A stretch of DNA of 64,000 nucleotides, taken from positions 1,488,001-1,552,000 of the forward strand of contig NZ_CP188040.1 of assembly GCF_049943125.1 (NCBI RefSeq), in the 5' to 3' direction. Positions 17,496-26,518 of this stretch are shown piece after piece. The position numbers and the translations under genes are program-made. Source of the DNA: JAEXZL01 sp049943125. GTDB taxonomy: Bacteria; Bacillota; Clostridia; Clostridiales; Clostridiaceae. How positions within the stretch are numbered: position 1 is the first letter of the stretch; each line of letters opens with the position of its first letter. The notes beneath the pieces were generated by a model, which made no database searches, was not told where the DNA came from, and saw only the letters and a program-made list of their open reading frames with translations.

Positions 17496-18647
17496 TTATA
17501 TCTCAAATTGTTCTATAAGATTTCTTGCTTTTTTTGCCAACTCAATATAATCTGGAATCGTTCGCCTGAGCTTTTCTTTCTGTTCTTCTTCATGTTTCAT
17601 AAGCCAAATAAATTGATTCTTTAAGTCAGACTCTGATTTCAAAGCTTGTACTGGCAACACATAATTTTCATATGTTCCAAATAAATCCTGTGCAATTCCC
17701 CTTGATTTCACCGAATATCCAACAACCAAAGTAGGAATGTATGATGAATAAGCAGCAATTGTAGCATGTGTACGTGCTCCAATGAAGAATCTACATTGAG
17801 AAATATATCCTTTCAGTTCCATACAATTTCCATCCTTAATCATACCAATTCGATTAGAGGACTCAAACTTTTCATATAGATATCTTATTGGCACTAAGTC
17901 ATTATTGTGTTCCCAAACAACATGAGGAATAAGACATATATTCATATCTGTATTATCTAAAATATATCCAATCATCTCTTCGTAATTCTTTAAAATCATA
18001 TTACTATCTGTACCATACTTCATAATTAACGGACTAATATTGATACCTACAGTGTTATCCCTAGAAAGCCCATCAGGCAAAGGTTGCTTTACTTCTTCTA
18101 GTAAGAACGCTGAATCTGCAACTTGAACAGTATTTGGGTTAATTGCTTTGAGACAATTATATGTGATAGACTCTCTTGCAGTAATGAGATCAAATTTGGA
18201 GAGATCATCTGCCATCTCTGATGTAATTGCTTCTGGGTCTATAGAACATCCCCACAAAACCGATTTTTTGCAGTGTTTTCTTATTAACTTATTAAGTTTA
18301 ATCGCTTGGTCAGCCGACCATTTATAGCAGTAGTTATCTCCACCAATTGAAAATGCAATACTGTCCTTAAACAGTTGTTTAATAAACACTTCCATATTAG
18401 CGTCAGAATCACGAAATAATCTTCTTCTTATCAATGCTTCATAATATGGCACACTATATTTCTTAATTTCTTCAGATTCTATAATATCTTCAACTACGTC
18501 AACAATTCCGTACTTAACTTCCTCTACCTTAGCTAAAGACCATAATTTAATTTCTTTTGGCCCTCCCAAAAGATTTGATGTTGAACGCACAATTGCTTCA
18601 CAGCCGTGATTTCCACTTCCTGTATGCATATATAATACTTTTTTCAT
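17496..18647 (-). CDS. Polysaccharide pyruvyl transferase
   Basis: A 383-residue CsaB-like pyruvyl transferase. The family's N-terminal glycine-rich loop (HTGSGNHGCEAIVRS), the SIGGDNYCYKW stretch, the middle ARESITYNCL and the C-terminal GARTHATIAAYS with PTLVVGYSVKSRGIAQDLFG are all present. The enzyme places a ketal-linked pyruvate from phosphoenolpyruvate on a sugar, adding negative charge to the polymer. It lies two genes from the F420-hydrogenase-beta-like protein, a common pairing. The start is ATG with GAGGGAAG upstream. Confidence 0.93.
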   Translation of the reverse strand: MKKVLYMHTGSGNHGCEAIVRSTSNLLGGPKEIKLWSLAKVEEVKYGIVDVVEDIIESEEIKKYSVPYYEALIRRRLFRDSDANMEVFIKQLFKDSIAFSIGGDNYCYKWSADQAIKLNKLIRKHCKKSVLWGCSIDPEAITSEMADDLSKFDLITARESITYNCLKAINPNTVQVADSAFLLEEVKQPLPDGLSRDNTVGINISPLIMKYGTDSNMILKNYEEMIGYILDNTDMNICLIPHVVWEHNNDLVPIRYLYEKFESSNRIGMIKDGNCMELKGYISQCRFFIGARTHATIAAYSSYIPTLVVGYSVKSRGIAQDLFGTYENYVLPVQALKSESDLKNQFIWLMKHEEEQKEKLRRTIPDYIELAKKARNLIEQFEI

Positions 18648-18673
18648 ATTAAAATTACTCTTCCCTCTTGTTT

Positions 18674-19666
18674 TTATTCATATTTCGTTTTTTGCAGGCA
18701 ATGTACATAAATCTTATATACGAACTGAAAAAGCCAAGGTGCCTTTACAATCAATTCAGCAAGTAACTTAGTTCGCTTCGGTAACTTACTACACCATTGA
18801 AAATGCTGTATAATAAGTCCTCGTATTTTCTGTTTTGCATCTAAATATTCCTCGTCCCCATTTACAACCAAATTACAATATCCGTACACACAGGTTGTAA
18901 CAAAAGCTTTTTGTGCATAAGAAACAATATTCTCATCACATTGTTCAAGAATTATTTCCTTAACTCTTATAGGATCATAAATCTTATGTCCTTTTAACTT
19001 CTCCCTGGAAGCAGAAGATTCTCGAACTATATAATGATACTTACATTTATCTTCAAAAACAGACTTATTGGCTGAAGAAAACAAATAAAAATTCATCAAT
19101 AAATCTTCATTAATCCTGATTGATCTGTCCATTAATTCATCTTGAAACAATCTTTTGAACAAGCTTTTATTAAAGAGCTTATTACAAAGTCCAGGTTCAA
19201 CAAAACAACCGTCCAAAAGATCCTTAAGCGCTGTTTCCTTATCCTGTTTTACAAGGTTACCAGTATTATAAAAATAATTAATACGTCCATCAGAAAATAT
19301 CATTTGATATCCACAATGAGAAATATCAGCTCCATAAGTAATTGCATTCTTTAATAAAAATTCATACATATCCGGCTCAATTTCATCATCACCATCAACA
19401 AAGCCAACCCATTCCCCTTTTGCCTCTGCAATTCCTGTCAACCTAGCATTTGTAACGCCATCATTTGCAATATGAATAGCTCTGACCTTTTCAGGATATT
19501 GTTTTTCATATTTATCTATTACCTCAGCTGTACTATCAGTAGAACCATCATCTACTACAATTATTTCTATATTGGAATATGATTGTGCAAGAATACTTTC
19601 CAATGCTCTGCCTATATACCCCTCAATGTTGTAAGCAGGGACAATAACGCTTATCATATCATTCAT
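18674..19666 (-). CDS. GT2-family glycosyltransferase
   Basis: A 330-residue family 2 glycosyltransferase: ISVIVPAYNIEGYIGRALES, EIIVVDDGSTDSTAE, VTNARLTGIAEA and DGDDE, with the acidic NEDLLMNFY later. Sugar specificity cannot be inferred. A 158-base gap follows upstream (towards 19825), longer than elsewhere in the operon, and that gap holds an acetyltransferase remnant. The upstream flank was evidently rearranged. Confidence 0.92.
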   Translation of the reverse strand: MNDMISVIVPAYNIEGYIGRALESILAQSYSNIEIIVVDDGSTDSTAEVIDKYEKQYPEKVRAIHIANDGVTNARLTGIAEAKGEWVGFVDGDDEIEPDMYEFLLKNAITYGADISHCGYQMIFSDGRINYFYNTGNLVKQDKETALKDLLDGCFVEPGLCNKLFNKSLFKRLFQDELMDRSIRINEDLLMNFYLFSSANKSVFEDKCKYHYIVRESSASREKLKGHKIYDPIRVKEIILEQCDENIVSYAQKAFVTTCVYGYCNLVVNGDEEYLDAKQKIRGLIIQHFQWCSKLPKRTKLLAELIVKAPWLFQFVYKIYVHCLQKTKYE

Positions 19667-19681
19667 ATTACAATTTCCACC

Positions 19682-19765
19682 CTATAATTTTTTCTTTACA
19701 ATACGTGCTGCAACTCCTACAACTACACAATTATCTAAAATATGCTCAACAACCACCACCCAGCT
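19682..19765 (-). pseudogene. Remnant C-terminus of a hexapeptide acetyltransferase
   Basis: In the gap between two glycosyltransferases, the minus strand reads about 27 codons ending SWVVVVEHILDNCVVVGV then AARIVKKKL and a stop. This is the signature C-terminus of hexapeptide-repeat acetyltransferases (family pattern: val-rich strand, IPDNCVVVGVPA-type turn, RIVKK). The beta-helix and the start codon are missing. It is a deletion remnant, evidence that an acetyltransferase gene was lost here. Confidence 0.7.
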
Positions 19766-19824
19766 TCAATTAAGTTCATTGTTAAACTTAATATATTGAG
19801 TATTTGCAATATCATAATATACCT

Positions 19825-20937
19825 TTATAAGGATGTAAGCATATCCTCAACTGCTTTGACGGTTCTCTGCGTACAAAAATCCTTCCCTCGCTCTTCTGCT
19901 TTCCCTTTATAATGTTTCAATAACTCAGGGTTATCCAGAAGATTCTTGATTCCCATATATAATGCCTCATCATAATTATCTACAATTACTCCATACTCAT
20001 TGCTGTCTCCAAGCATCTCCTTCATTCCAGATACAGGTGTAGTCATCACAGGAGTTCCTACAATTAATGATTCAGTGGTAGCTGTAGAAAATCCCTCAGC
20101 AAAAGATGAACATACAAATAAATCACATCGTGAAACAAACTTATATGGGTTGGTTTGATAGCCAAGGAGTGTTAAGTTATCCTCTAAATGATACTTATAA
20201 ATATATGATTCTAATTTTTCACGTTCTGGGCCCATTCCCATTATATACGTGTGGATCGGATAACCCTCGTCACGTAATCGCTTATGAATATGCGCAAGTT
20301 TATCAAAACCTTTTAGTGGAACCAACTTGCCAACACCACAAATACGAATCTCATTTTTGTAAAAAACCCCATCTTCAACAGGCTCATCTTTCAAATAAAG
20401 AATTTCATTTGTGTTATTAGTATTATACAAAACAATTGTTTTTTTGATATCTGGCAACTGTTTTAAGAATGATTCTCTAATTCCATCTGAAACAAATGCA
20501 ATAGTATCAAAATTTTTATAACACTTCTCTGCCTCTCTCATACTCCTAAATGAACTTGCCAATGCTTTAGGTGATCCTATTGTACAATGAATCCAGCACA
20601 CCAACTTGGTATTAGGGTCAGAGCAGCCACTAATGATACGAGCAGAAGGTCCCTCCAAATATGCTACTTCAATATCATAACGCTCCTTAATAAATGTCTT
20701 GTGCAAGTAACGAGGAGACCTCAGCTTCATCATATGTGAATTACCAGGCAACATTTTTCCAAACACAGTTCTATACTTTATTCTATTATTTAGAAATTTC
20801 CTATTTACCCCAACGTCAAATAACGTCATCACAGTAATATCAAATTTATCTGTGTCCATATTATTGACCAGGTTTACCAATACCTTTTCAGCACCGCCCT
20901 GTCCAAGATCATGTATTAAAAATAGAACCTTTTTCAT
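19825..20937 (-). CDS. GT4-family (GT-B) glycosyltransferase
   Basis: A 370-residue retaining glycosyltransferase of the GT-B fold. The N-terminal domain starts VLFLIHDLGQGGAEKVLVNL; the C-terminal Rossmann domain has RICGVGKLVPLKGFDKL and the nucleotide-sugar site CSSFAEGFSTATTESLIVGT (E-x7-E motif). It transfers a sugar to the growing lipid-linked oligosaccharide in the cytoplasm. AGGGGGG lies before the ATG at 20937. Confidence 0.93.
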   Translation of the reverse strand: MKKVLFLIHDLGQGGAEKVLVNLVNNMDTDKFDITVMTLFDVGVNRKFLNNRIKYRTVFGKMLPGNSHMMKLRSPRYLHKTFIKERYDIEVAYLEGPSARIISGCSDPNTKLVCWIHCTIGSPKALASSFRSMREAEKCYKNFDTIAFVSDGIRESFLKQLPDIKKTIVLYNTNNTNEILYLKDEPVEDGVFYKNEIRICGVGKLVPLKGFDKLAHIHKRLRDEGYPIHTYIMGMGPEREKLESYIYKYHLEDNLTLLGYQTNPYKFVSRCDLFVCSSFAEGFSTATTESLIVGTPVMTTPVSGMKEMLGDSNEYGVIVDNYDEALYMGIKNLLDNPELLKHYKGKAEERGKDFCTQRTVKAVEDMLTSL

Positions 20938-20965
20938 AATCCCCCCCTATAAATATCATTCATAA

Positions 20966-21526
20966 TCATACACAAAAATTCACATAACTTTCTGTGGCAA
21001 ATGACTTTGAATGGATAATAGCAGGATTACCAATAACAACTGAATGTGATGGTACATCAAAATTTATAAATGTATTTGGAGCTATCATTACATCATTTCC
21101 AATTCTAACCTTACCAGCAATAGTAGAATTAATTCCTACGTAAACATTATTACCTATCCTTGGTACGCCATTTCTTTTTCCTCTTGACTCCAATCCTATA
21201 GTTACACCTTTATGAATATTTACATTTTTACCAATCTCTACGCCCTCAGCAACAGTTATGTTGTAGGGATGTCCCAAATATAACCCATCATCAATGTTTG
21301 CATTAGGAGAAATTTCTAATCCGTACTTTCGAGAATAAAAAAATAAAATCAATCTAAATATTAAACGCTTGGAACTTTGATACTTTCTGTAATAATACAT
21401 AAATCTAAGATTGTGGGACTTTAAAAAGAAAAAAATATTTTGTACTAAATTTCTGTCTTTTATACCGGTCATTCTATAAAAATCAGCAGTATATTTATGT
21501 TTAAAACTTATGTTTTTATTATCCAT
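20966..21526 (-). CDS. Hexapeptide-repeat O-acetyltransferase
   Basis: A 186-residue acyltransferase. After a basic N-terminal helix region, a left-handed beta-helix is seen (ISPNANIDDGLYLGHPYNIT, EIGKNVNIHKGVTIG, PRIGNNVYVGINSTI, VRIGNDVMIAPNTFI) with active-site-type histidines in LGHP and IHKG. It ends in VVIGNPAIIHSKS. It belongs to the serine-acetyltransferase-like group found in capsule loci and probably O-acetylates the repeat unit. The start adjoins the stop of the upstream glycosyltransferase. Confidence 0.88.
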   Translation of the reverse strand: MDNKNISFKHKYTADFYRMTGIKDRNLVQNIFFFLKSHNLRFMYYYRKYQSSKRLIFRLILFFYSRKYGLEISPNANIDDGLYLGHPYNITVAEGVEIGKNVNIHKGVTIGLESRGKRNGVPRIGNNVYVGINSTIAGKVRIGNDVMIAPNTFINFDVPSHSVVIGNPAIIHSKSFATESYVNFCV

Positions 21527-22425
21527 TATAAAAACCTTTCACTAGAATTATTAGCTTTAATCTTTATGTATAGAGTCAAAACAGCACCAATAGGTACTGC
21601 AAGTATAGATAGACACTTCTGAGGTGACTCGGAAATAAAATGTTTTTTTCCTGCAAATATGCTGCTGGACACATAATGCACACAATCAACAAAAAGCCTC
21701 TTTCTTGACATAGGATATTCCATACATACCTTTCTCCAAAAAGCAAATCCCTTTGGATTATTTAGGTATTGCTTCCACATAGTTGCACTGGAACCACTAT
21801 CCTGGTATTCAACGTTACAAATTACCGAATCTAAAACTGCCAGTTTATAATCCTGATCAATTAATGTATATTTATAAGCCAATGCTATATACTTTTCTCC
21901 ATAAAAAACAGGATAAGGCGGATAGCTTTTAATAACATCTGTCCTATAGACCAACTTTTTATCTCCCTTACCTCCAGAAGCATAGTATCCTGATAATGTT
22001 GTTTCCTTCATTTCACTTGGAAAGCCTTTCCCAATGATTTTTCCAGAAAAGTCAGCATCTAATCCTATGATTCCTGCATACTCCTCACTTCTATGCTCAT
22101 TCCAAAAATCTAATATTTTCTCTACCGCACCTTCAGCAAGACAATCGTCGGAATCAATACAAACATTCAATTCTGTAGTTATATTCTCATAGGCAGTATT
22201 ATGTGCAGTATGCATACCTCCGTTTTCTTTATATATGTATAGAATCTCAAACCCACTGTTCTGCAGTTGCCAGCTATGAACTAGTTCTTTTGTATTATCT
22301 GTAGAACCATCATCTATAATGAGCCATATAAATTCCTTACAATTTTGTAGGCATAGCGATTTGTAAGTGCGAACCAAGGTATGTGCACGGTTATATGTTG
22401 GCGTGAATACTGTTAATGGAACCAT
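21526..22425 (-). CDS. GT2-family glycosyltransferase
   Basis: A family 2 glycosyltransferase of 299 residues: LTVFTPTYNRAHTLVRTYKS, WLIIDDGSTDNTK, MHTAHNTAYENI and DSDDC. An in-frame GTG at 22434 is possible, but AGAGGTG sits six bases before the ATG at 22425, so I chose that start. It overlaps the 3' end of the GT4 gene upstream by 35 bases. The C-terminal end has a hydrophobic stretch (LSILAVPIGAVLTLYIKI) that may anchor it to the membrane. Confidence 0.9.
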   Translation of the reverse strand: MVPLTVFTPTYNRAHTLVRTYKSLCLQNCKEFIWLIIDDGSTDNTKELVHSWQLQNSGFEILYIYKENGGMHTAHNTAYENITTELNVCIDSDDCLAEGAVEKILDFWNEHRSEEYAGIIGLDADFSGKIIGKGFPSEMKETTLSGYYASGGKGDKKLVYRTDVIKSYPPYPVFYGEKYIALAYKYTLIDQDYKLAVLDSVICNVEYQDSGSSATMWKQYLNNPKGFAFWRKVCMEYPMSRKRLFVDCVHYVSSSIFAGKKHFISESPQKCLSILAVPIGAVLTLYIKIKANNSSERFL

Positions 22426-23536
22426 ACTGAACACCTCTTTCAGCAGCTTTTAAATAGGCTTGTAGATAAAACTGCTCCATTACTTTTGAACTTTCACATA
22501 TATCAAATCCAGATTCCCTTATAAATTCAGAAGTATCATAGCGAGGACATCTTGAGGAGTCTATTACCTCCTCCGCCCATTTAGAGATATCCTCTGATAA
22601 ACTTACTTGGCGAACTAACTCGGTCTTTTTACACTCAATTGGCACTTTATCAGAAATTATGCATGGTAAGCCAGACGCCTGAGCCTCTATAATAGCTACG
22701 GGGAGTCCTTCATAATTTGAAGGGAACAGAAATACATCCATAGCTTGCATAAGCTCTGGGATATCAGATCTGACTCCTGTAAAAATGACTTTATTTTGGA
22801 TTCCTAAGTCTGTTACCATTTCTATTATTTCATTTTTCAATTCCCCCTCACCAACCAAAAGTAATCTTGCATTAGGTTTTTGTTTTGAGATATCGGAAAA
22901 AACCTTTATTATAAAACTATGATTTTTGGGTGGTGCAAATCTACCAACATGGCCAACCACTAAAGAATCTTGAGGAATATCAAAGTACCGTCTCATTTCA
23001 AATGAAGTTTTTTTATTATAACTGTATCTTTCAGAATCAATTGCATTATTCATCACTGTAAATCTTCTATTTCCAAACATCCATTCACCTGCAGACTGGG
23101 AACAAGCAAAAAGATCAGTAGCATACCTAGGTATATTTTTTTTATACAAAAGCTTCAAACAATACTTACTATCTTTCGTTTGGCTACTGCTATGAGCATG
23201 AGCAATGCGTATTGGAACACCATTTTTCTTCGCATATTTCAAAGGTATTCCTGCCATGCAATCGAGATGTGAATGCACAATAGAATACTCCTTATGCTCC
23301 TTAAAAAAGCTATCCAGTTGATGTAGGTAGCTTGTACTGAAAGGATTTAATTTTGGCAAATGATAAATACGTCCACCCAGTTTTTTTATCTCTTCATCAT
23401 AATCTGCTTCAAAGTCTCTATGAACTAAAAAATCAAATTGAAGCTTGTCTCTATCTATATGCCTATAGTAATTCATAAGCATCGTTTCTAAACCACCACG
23501 TCCCATATAAGTGACCACATGGAGTACTCTTATCAA
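22391..23536 (-). CDS. GT4-family glycosyltransferase (EpsF-like)
   Basis: A 381-residue GT-B-fold glycosyltransferase. The N-terminus (VLHVVTYMGRGGLETMLMNY, then FDFLVHR) and the C-terminal domain (VVGHVGRFAPPKNHSFIIKV, ARLLLVGEGELK, FLFPSNYEGLPVAIIEAQAS) match the EpsF type of Bacillus exopolysaccharide clusters. It adds an early or middle sugar of the repeat; donor unknown. Its 3' end overlaps the next gene. Confidence 0.92.
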   Translation of the reverse strand: MIRVLHVVTYMGRGGLETMLMNYYRHIDRDKLQFDFLVHRDFEADYDEEIKKLGGRIYHLPKLNPFSTSYLHQLDSFFKEHKEYSIVHSHLDCMAGIPLKYAKKNGVPIRIAHAHSSSQTKDSKYCLKLLYKKNIPRYATDLFACSQSAGEWMFGNRRFTVMNNAIDSERYSYNKKTSFEMRRYFDIPQDSLVVGHVGRFAPPKNHSFIIKVFSDISKQKPNARLLLVGEGELKNEIIEMVTDLGIQNKVIFTGVRSDIPELMQAMDVFLFPSNYEGLPVAIIEAQASGLPCIISDKVPIECKKTELVRQVSLSEDISKWAEEVIDSSRCPRYDTSEFIRESGFDICESSKVMEQFYLQAYLKAAERGVQYGSINSIHANI

Positions 23537-23552
23537 AACACTTCTCTCCTTG

Positions 23553-24650
23553 TTAAATTAAATTCCACGCCATATGCATCTGCAAATAATAAAATAATAA
23601 ATAAGCTGCAATAGTTAATAAGTACATAATATCTGCTGATTTCTTTGTAAAGATATTTTCTATCTCCCAGGGCAGAAGAATATAATTATATAATGAAAAA
23701 TAAATTGGTAATCTTCCTATATATATACCACTGGTAAACATGGAAACAATGTAAAGACCCGTAGATAGAATTGACATATTAGTACATAGATTAATAACAT
23801 GATTATTCTCTTTTAAGATTATCCTTCTTCCTACTAATGATAAAAGTGTAGGGACCGCATATACTAATACTCTAAACATACTTGTTCCATCATCATTTTC
23901 CCAGATACCATTAGTTAATAAATCATCGTATTGAGTGTCCACAATAGCCTCTGATAAGATATTTGTAAATTGATCAACAAAGACAATTGCTAGGATTACC
24001 CCTAAGATAAACAGCAGTGTTTTCTTATTCCAGGCCTTACCCTGAACTATAAAAATCATTGGTATCATCAAAAGTGCAGAACCATGTATTGTGGATACTA
24101 AAAGAGTTACTATTATGGCTAAGGTATATCTTTTACTCAAAATAAGGCCAATGGCTGTAAATAGCAAAGCTGCTGCTAAAAACTGTCTCATTCCATTGAA
24201 CATCCAGGATAAGTAGTCTGTGGATGCTATGAAGAGAAATATACTCATAAGATAGTTACAGGAGTATTTTCTATATACAATAACTAAACACAGTCCTTGT
24301 ATTGCAGCTATGATGAAAAAGTAAAAAATATCGCTGTTTCCTATTATCGATTTAATTATTATAGATAGTGCTGTGAACCCTTTATCCTTCTCAATAGTGG
24401 GAACATAACTGAATAAGCTCGAGAAAGCCCCAGGCAGTTCCAAAAAGCTTTTTCTGTAAGCTTCCGTATCTCCAAAATTTGTTCTAAGGCTGCACCATAC
24501 TACGATAGGTAAAAATATAATTAGAGCCCACTTAAAATCATATCTATATTCCCATGCTCCGCAGGTTCTTTCTTTATGTATAGGCCGTACAGTATTTGTT
24601 ATTAGATAACAGGCTGCAATCCATACTAGTATATAAACATATCCAGACAT
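23553..24650 (-). CDS. EpsG-like polysaccharide polymerase (Wzy)
   Basis: A 365-residue membrane protein with about ten hydrophobic segments and EpsG-family motifs: SLRTNFGDTEAYR, WMFNGMRQFLAAALLF and TIHGSALLMIPMIF. EpsG/Wzy proteins join flipped repeat units into the polymer on the outer face of the membrane. It lies between two GT4 genes in the part of the operon conserved with Bacillus eps-type loci. The start is ATG at 24650. Confidence 0.87.
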   Translation of the reverse strand: MSGYVYILVWIAACYLITNTVRPIHKERTCGAWEYRYDFKWALIIFLPIVVWCSLRTNFGDTEAYRKSFLELPGAFSSLFSYVPTIEKDKGFTALSIIIKSIIGNSDIFYFFIIAAIQGLCLVIVYRKYSCNYLMSIFLFIASTDYLSWMFNGMRQFLAAALLFTAIGLILSKRYTLAIIVTLLVSTIHGSALLMIPMIFIVQGKAWNKKTLLFILGVILAIVFVDQFTNILSEAIVDTQYDDLLTNGIWENDDGTSMFRVLVYAVPTLLSLVGRRIILKENNHVINLCTNMSILSTGLYIVSMFTSGIYIGRLPIYFSLYNYILLPWEIENIFTKKSADIMYLLTIAAYLLFYYLQMHMAWNLI

Positions 24651-24671
24651 ACCTTATCCTCTACTTCTAAT

Positions 24672-25751
24672 CTAGCTAAATATCTCCTTAAGAGTTCTGC
24701 TTACAACTCTCTTCTTATCAAAGTCACGGATCATCTTTTCTCGACTTTTTATCCCCATTTCAGCATGCTTATCTTTATTTAATTTAATAAAGGCCTCAAT
24801 GGTTTCATATAGGCTTTTACTGTTTTTAGCTTCACAGAGATAGCCATTAATCCCTTCTTCCACGGCTTCTCTGCAGCCAGGAATATCGCTGGTAATTATT
24901 GGCCTTCCGCTGGCTGCCGCCTCCAGGAGTACATTGGACATCCCTTCATGATAGGAAGGAAGTATAACACAGTGAGAGGATGCATAATAAGTCCTTACCT
25001 CCTGTTGGAAGCCATGAAAATTAACAACATCAGCCTTCTCTAGCTTCTCAATAACCTCCTTGTACTCATCCTCAAAGAAGCCTACGATATCAAAAATAAT
25101 CCTGTTTCTATACTTTTCCTTAAGCTTTATGGCAGCTTCAAAGAGCTCATCTACTCCCTTTTCCTTCATTATCCTCCCAACAAATAAAAAGCGTATTGCT
25201 TCCTCCTTGGGATAAGGAGAGTACTTATAATAGTCAAGATTAACCCCAGCACCAGGTAGTACAGTTATCTTATCCTCTGAAAGAATCTTTCTTTTTATAA
25301 ATTTCTCTGAATCCACAGTATTTTCAAAGAATGCAGTACTTACCCTGCTGAAGGCTAACTTATATAATATTGAAACAATATCTTCTAAGCCCTTCTTTTC
25401 AAAAGCTGTACCTAACCCCTGTACATTGGCAAAGTAAGGCACCTTAAGGATGCTACATACAATGCCACCATATATGTTAGGTTTTATTGAAAAGGAGATA
25501 ACCATATGGGGTCTTTCCTTTTTTATTAATTTATAGTAGTAATATAAAAGCCTAAAATCCTTTATAGGATTAATTCCTCGCCGGTCAATTTCTGTATTAA
25601 TACACTTACAGCCAATTTCTTCAAAGTCCTCTTCATGTCCTACAAAGGGCATGCTGAGTATAACCTCATGATTCTTTAAAAGCTCAGCAATAAGTTCACG
25701 TCTAAATTGATATAGCATATAGGAATGATTGGTCAAAATTAAAATTTTCAT
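24672..25751 (-). CDS. GT4-family glycosyltransferase (EpsD-like)
   Basis: A 359-residue GT-B glycosyltransferase (ILILTNHSYMLYQFRRELIA, VISFSIKPNIYGGIV, NVQGLGTAFEKKGLEDIV, IRFLFVGRIMKEKGVDELFE, CVILPSYHEGMSNVLLEAAA). Enzymes of this type act directly after the initiating transferase and add the second sugar. It follows the sugar transferase gene by 26 bases. The ATG is correctly placed before the first strand. Confidence 0.92.
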   Translation of the reverse strand: MKILILTNHSYMLYQFRRELIAELLKNHEVILSMPFVGHEEDFEEIGCKCINTEIDRRGINPIKDFRLLYYYYKLIKKERPHMVISFSIKPNIYGGIVCSILKVPYFANVQGLGTAFEKKGLEDIVSILYKLAFSRVSTAFFENTVDSEKFIKRKILSEDKITVLPGAGVNLDYYKYSPYPKEEAIRFLFVGRIMKEKGVDELFEAAIKLKEKYRNRIIFDIVGFFEDEYKEVIEKLEKADVVNFHGFQQEVRTYYASSHCVILPSYHEGMSNVLLEAAASGRPIITSDIPGCREAVEEGINGYLCEAKNSKSLYETIEAFIKLNKDKHAEMGIKSREKMIRDFDKKRVVSRTLKEIFS

Positions 25752-25777
25752 CTCATCACCCCACTATTCCATAAAAA

Positions 25778-26467
25778 CTAACTAACCTTCTTTGAATATT
25801 TGTCTAATTCTCCAGTGCCACCTTCTACAACTCCATCACTAGAAATCACATGGGAAACAGTTAATAATAAAATCTTTATATCGATAGCAATTCCATAATT
25901 ACTGGCATAAAATCCATCGAAGGCTGCCTTCTCCCTTATGGTCAGCTCATCCCTTCCATGAATCTGAGCCCATCCAGTTATACCTGGAGTTAAGCTATTA
26001 GCATCATATTTATCCCTCTCCTGAATAAGATCGTATTGATTCCAAAGGGCAGGACGAGGGCCAACCACAGCCAGCTTTCCCTGAAGAACATTGAAAAGCT
26101 GAGGAAGCTCATCAAGGCTAGTTTTCCTTAAAACTCTCCCTACTCTTGTTATATAAATCTCTGAGTGCTTTAAAAGATGAGTAGGAATATTATGTGGAGT
26201 TTCTACCTTCATGGTACGAAACTTATAAATCTTAAAGTAGGTTTTATTTCTCCCTACTCTTTTTTGAGTAAAAAATGGATTACTACCTGGTTCTTCAAGC
26301 TCTATAGCAATAATAATTAAAAGGAATACAGGCGACAAAATTATCACCCCAAGAAGAGCAGCAAGAAAATCTACAAACCTCTTGATGTAAAAATATACCT
26401 CTTGCCACATACTAAGTCTAATTTCCCGCTTTTTGTAGCTTTCATAAATGAGGGACATTTTCTTCAC
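25778..26467 (-). CDS. Initiating undecaprenyl-phosphate sugar phosphotransferase
   Basis: A 229-residue monotopic phosphoglycosyltransferase (bacterial sugar transferase family, PglC/EpsL type). It has one re-entrant hydrophobic segment (FLAALLGVIILSPVFLLIII) followed by NPFFTQKRVGR, FKIYKFRTM, LRKTSLDELPQLFNVL (catalytic Asp-Glu) and VVGPRPALW. It moves a sugar-1-phosphate onto undecaprenyl phosphate and so starts the repeat unit. The dehydratase upstream probably makes its donor, an amino sugar such as a bacillosamine or related nucleotide sugar; that is inference. Confidence 0.94.
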   Translation of the reverse strand: MKKMSLIYESYKKREIRLSMWQEVYFYIKRFVDFLAALLGVIILSPVFLLIIIAIELEEPGSNPFFTQKRVGRNKTYFKIYKFRTMKVETPHNIPTHLLKHSEIYITRVGRVLRKTSLDELPQLFNVLQGKLAVVGPRPALWNQYDLIQERDKYDANSLTPGITGWAQIHGRDELTIREKAAFDGFYASNYGIAIDIKILLLTVSHVISSDGVVEGGTGELDKYSKKVS

Positions 26468-26518
26468 CTCTTTAAAATAGAATAATTACTTTATAATCTT
26501 TTTATCCTGTGCTCTTCT

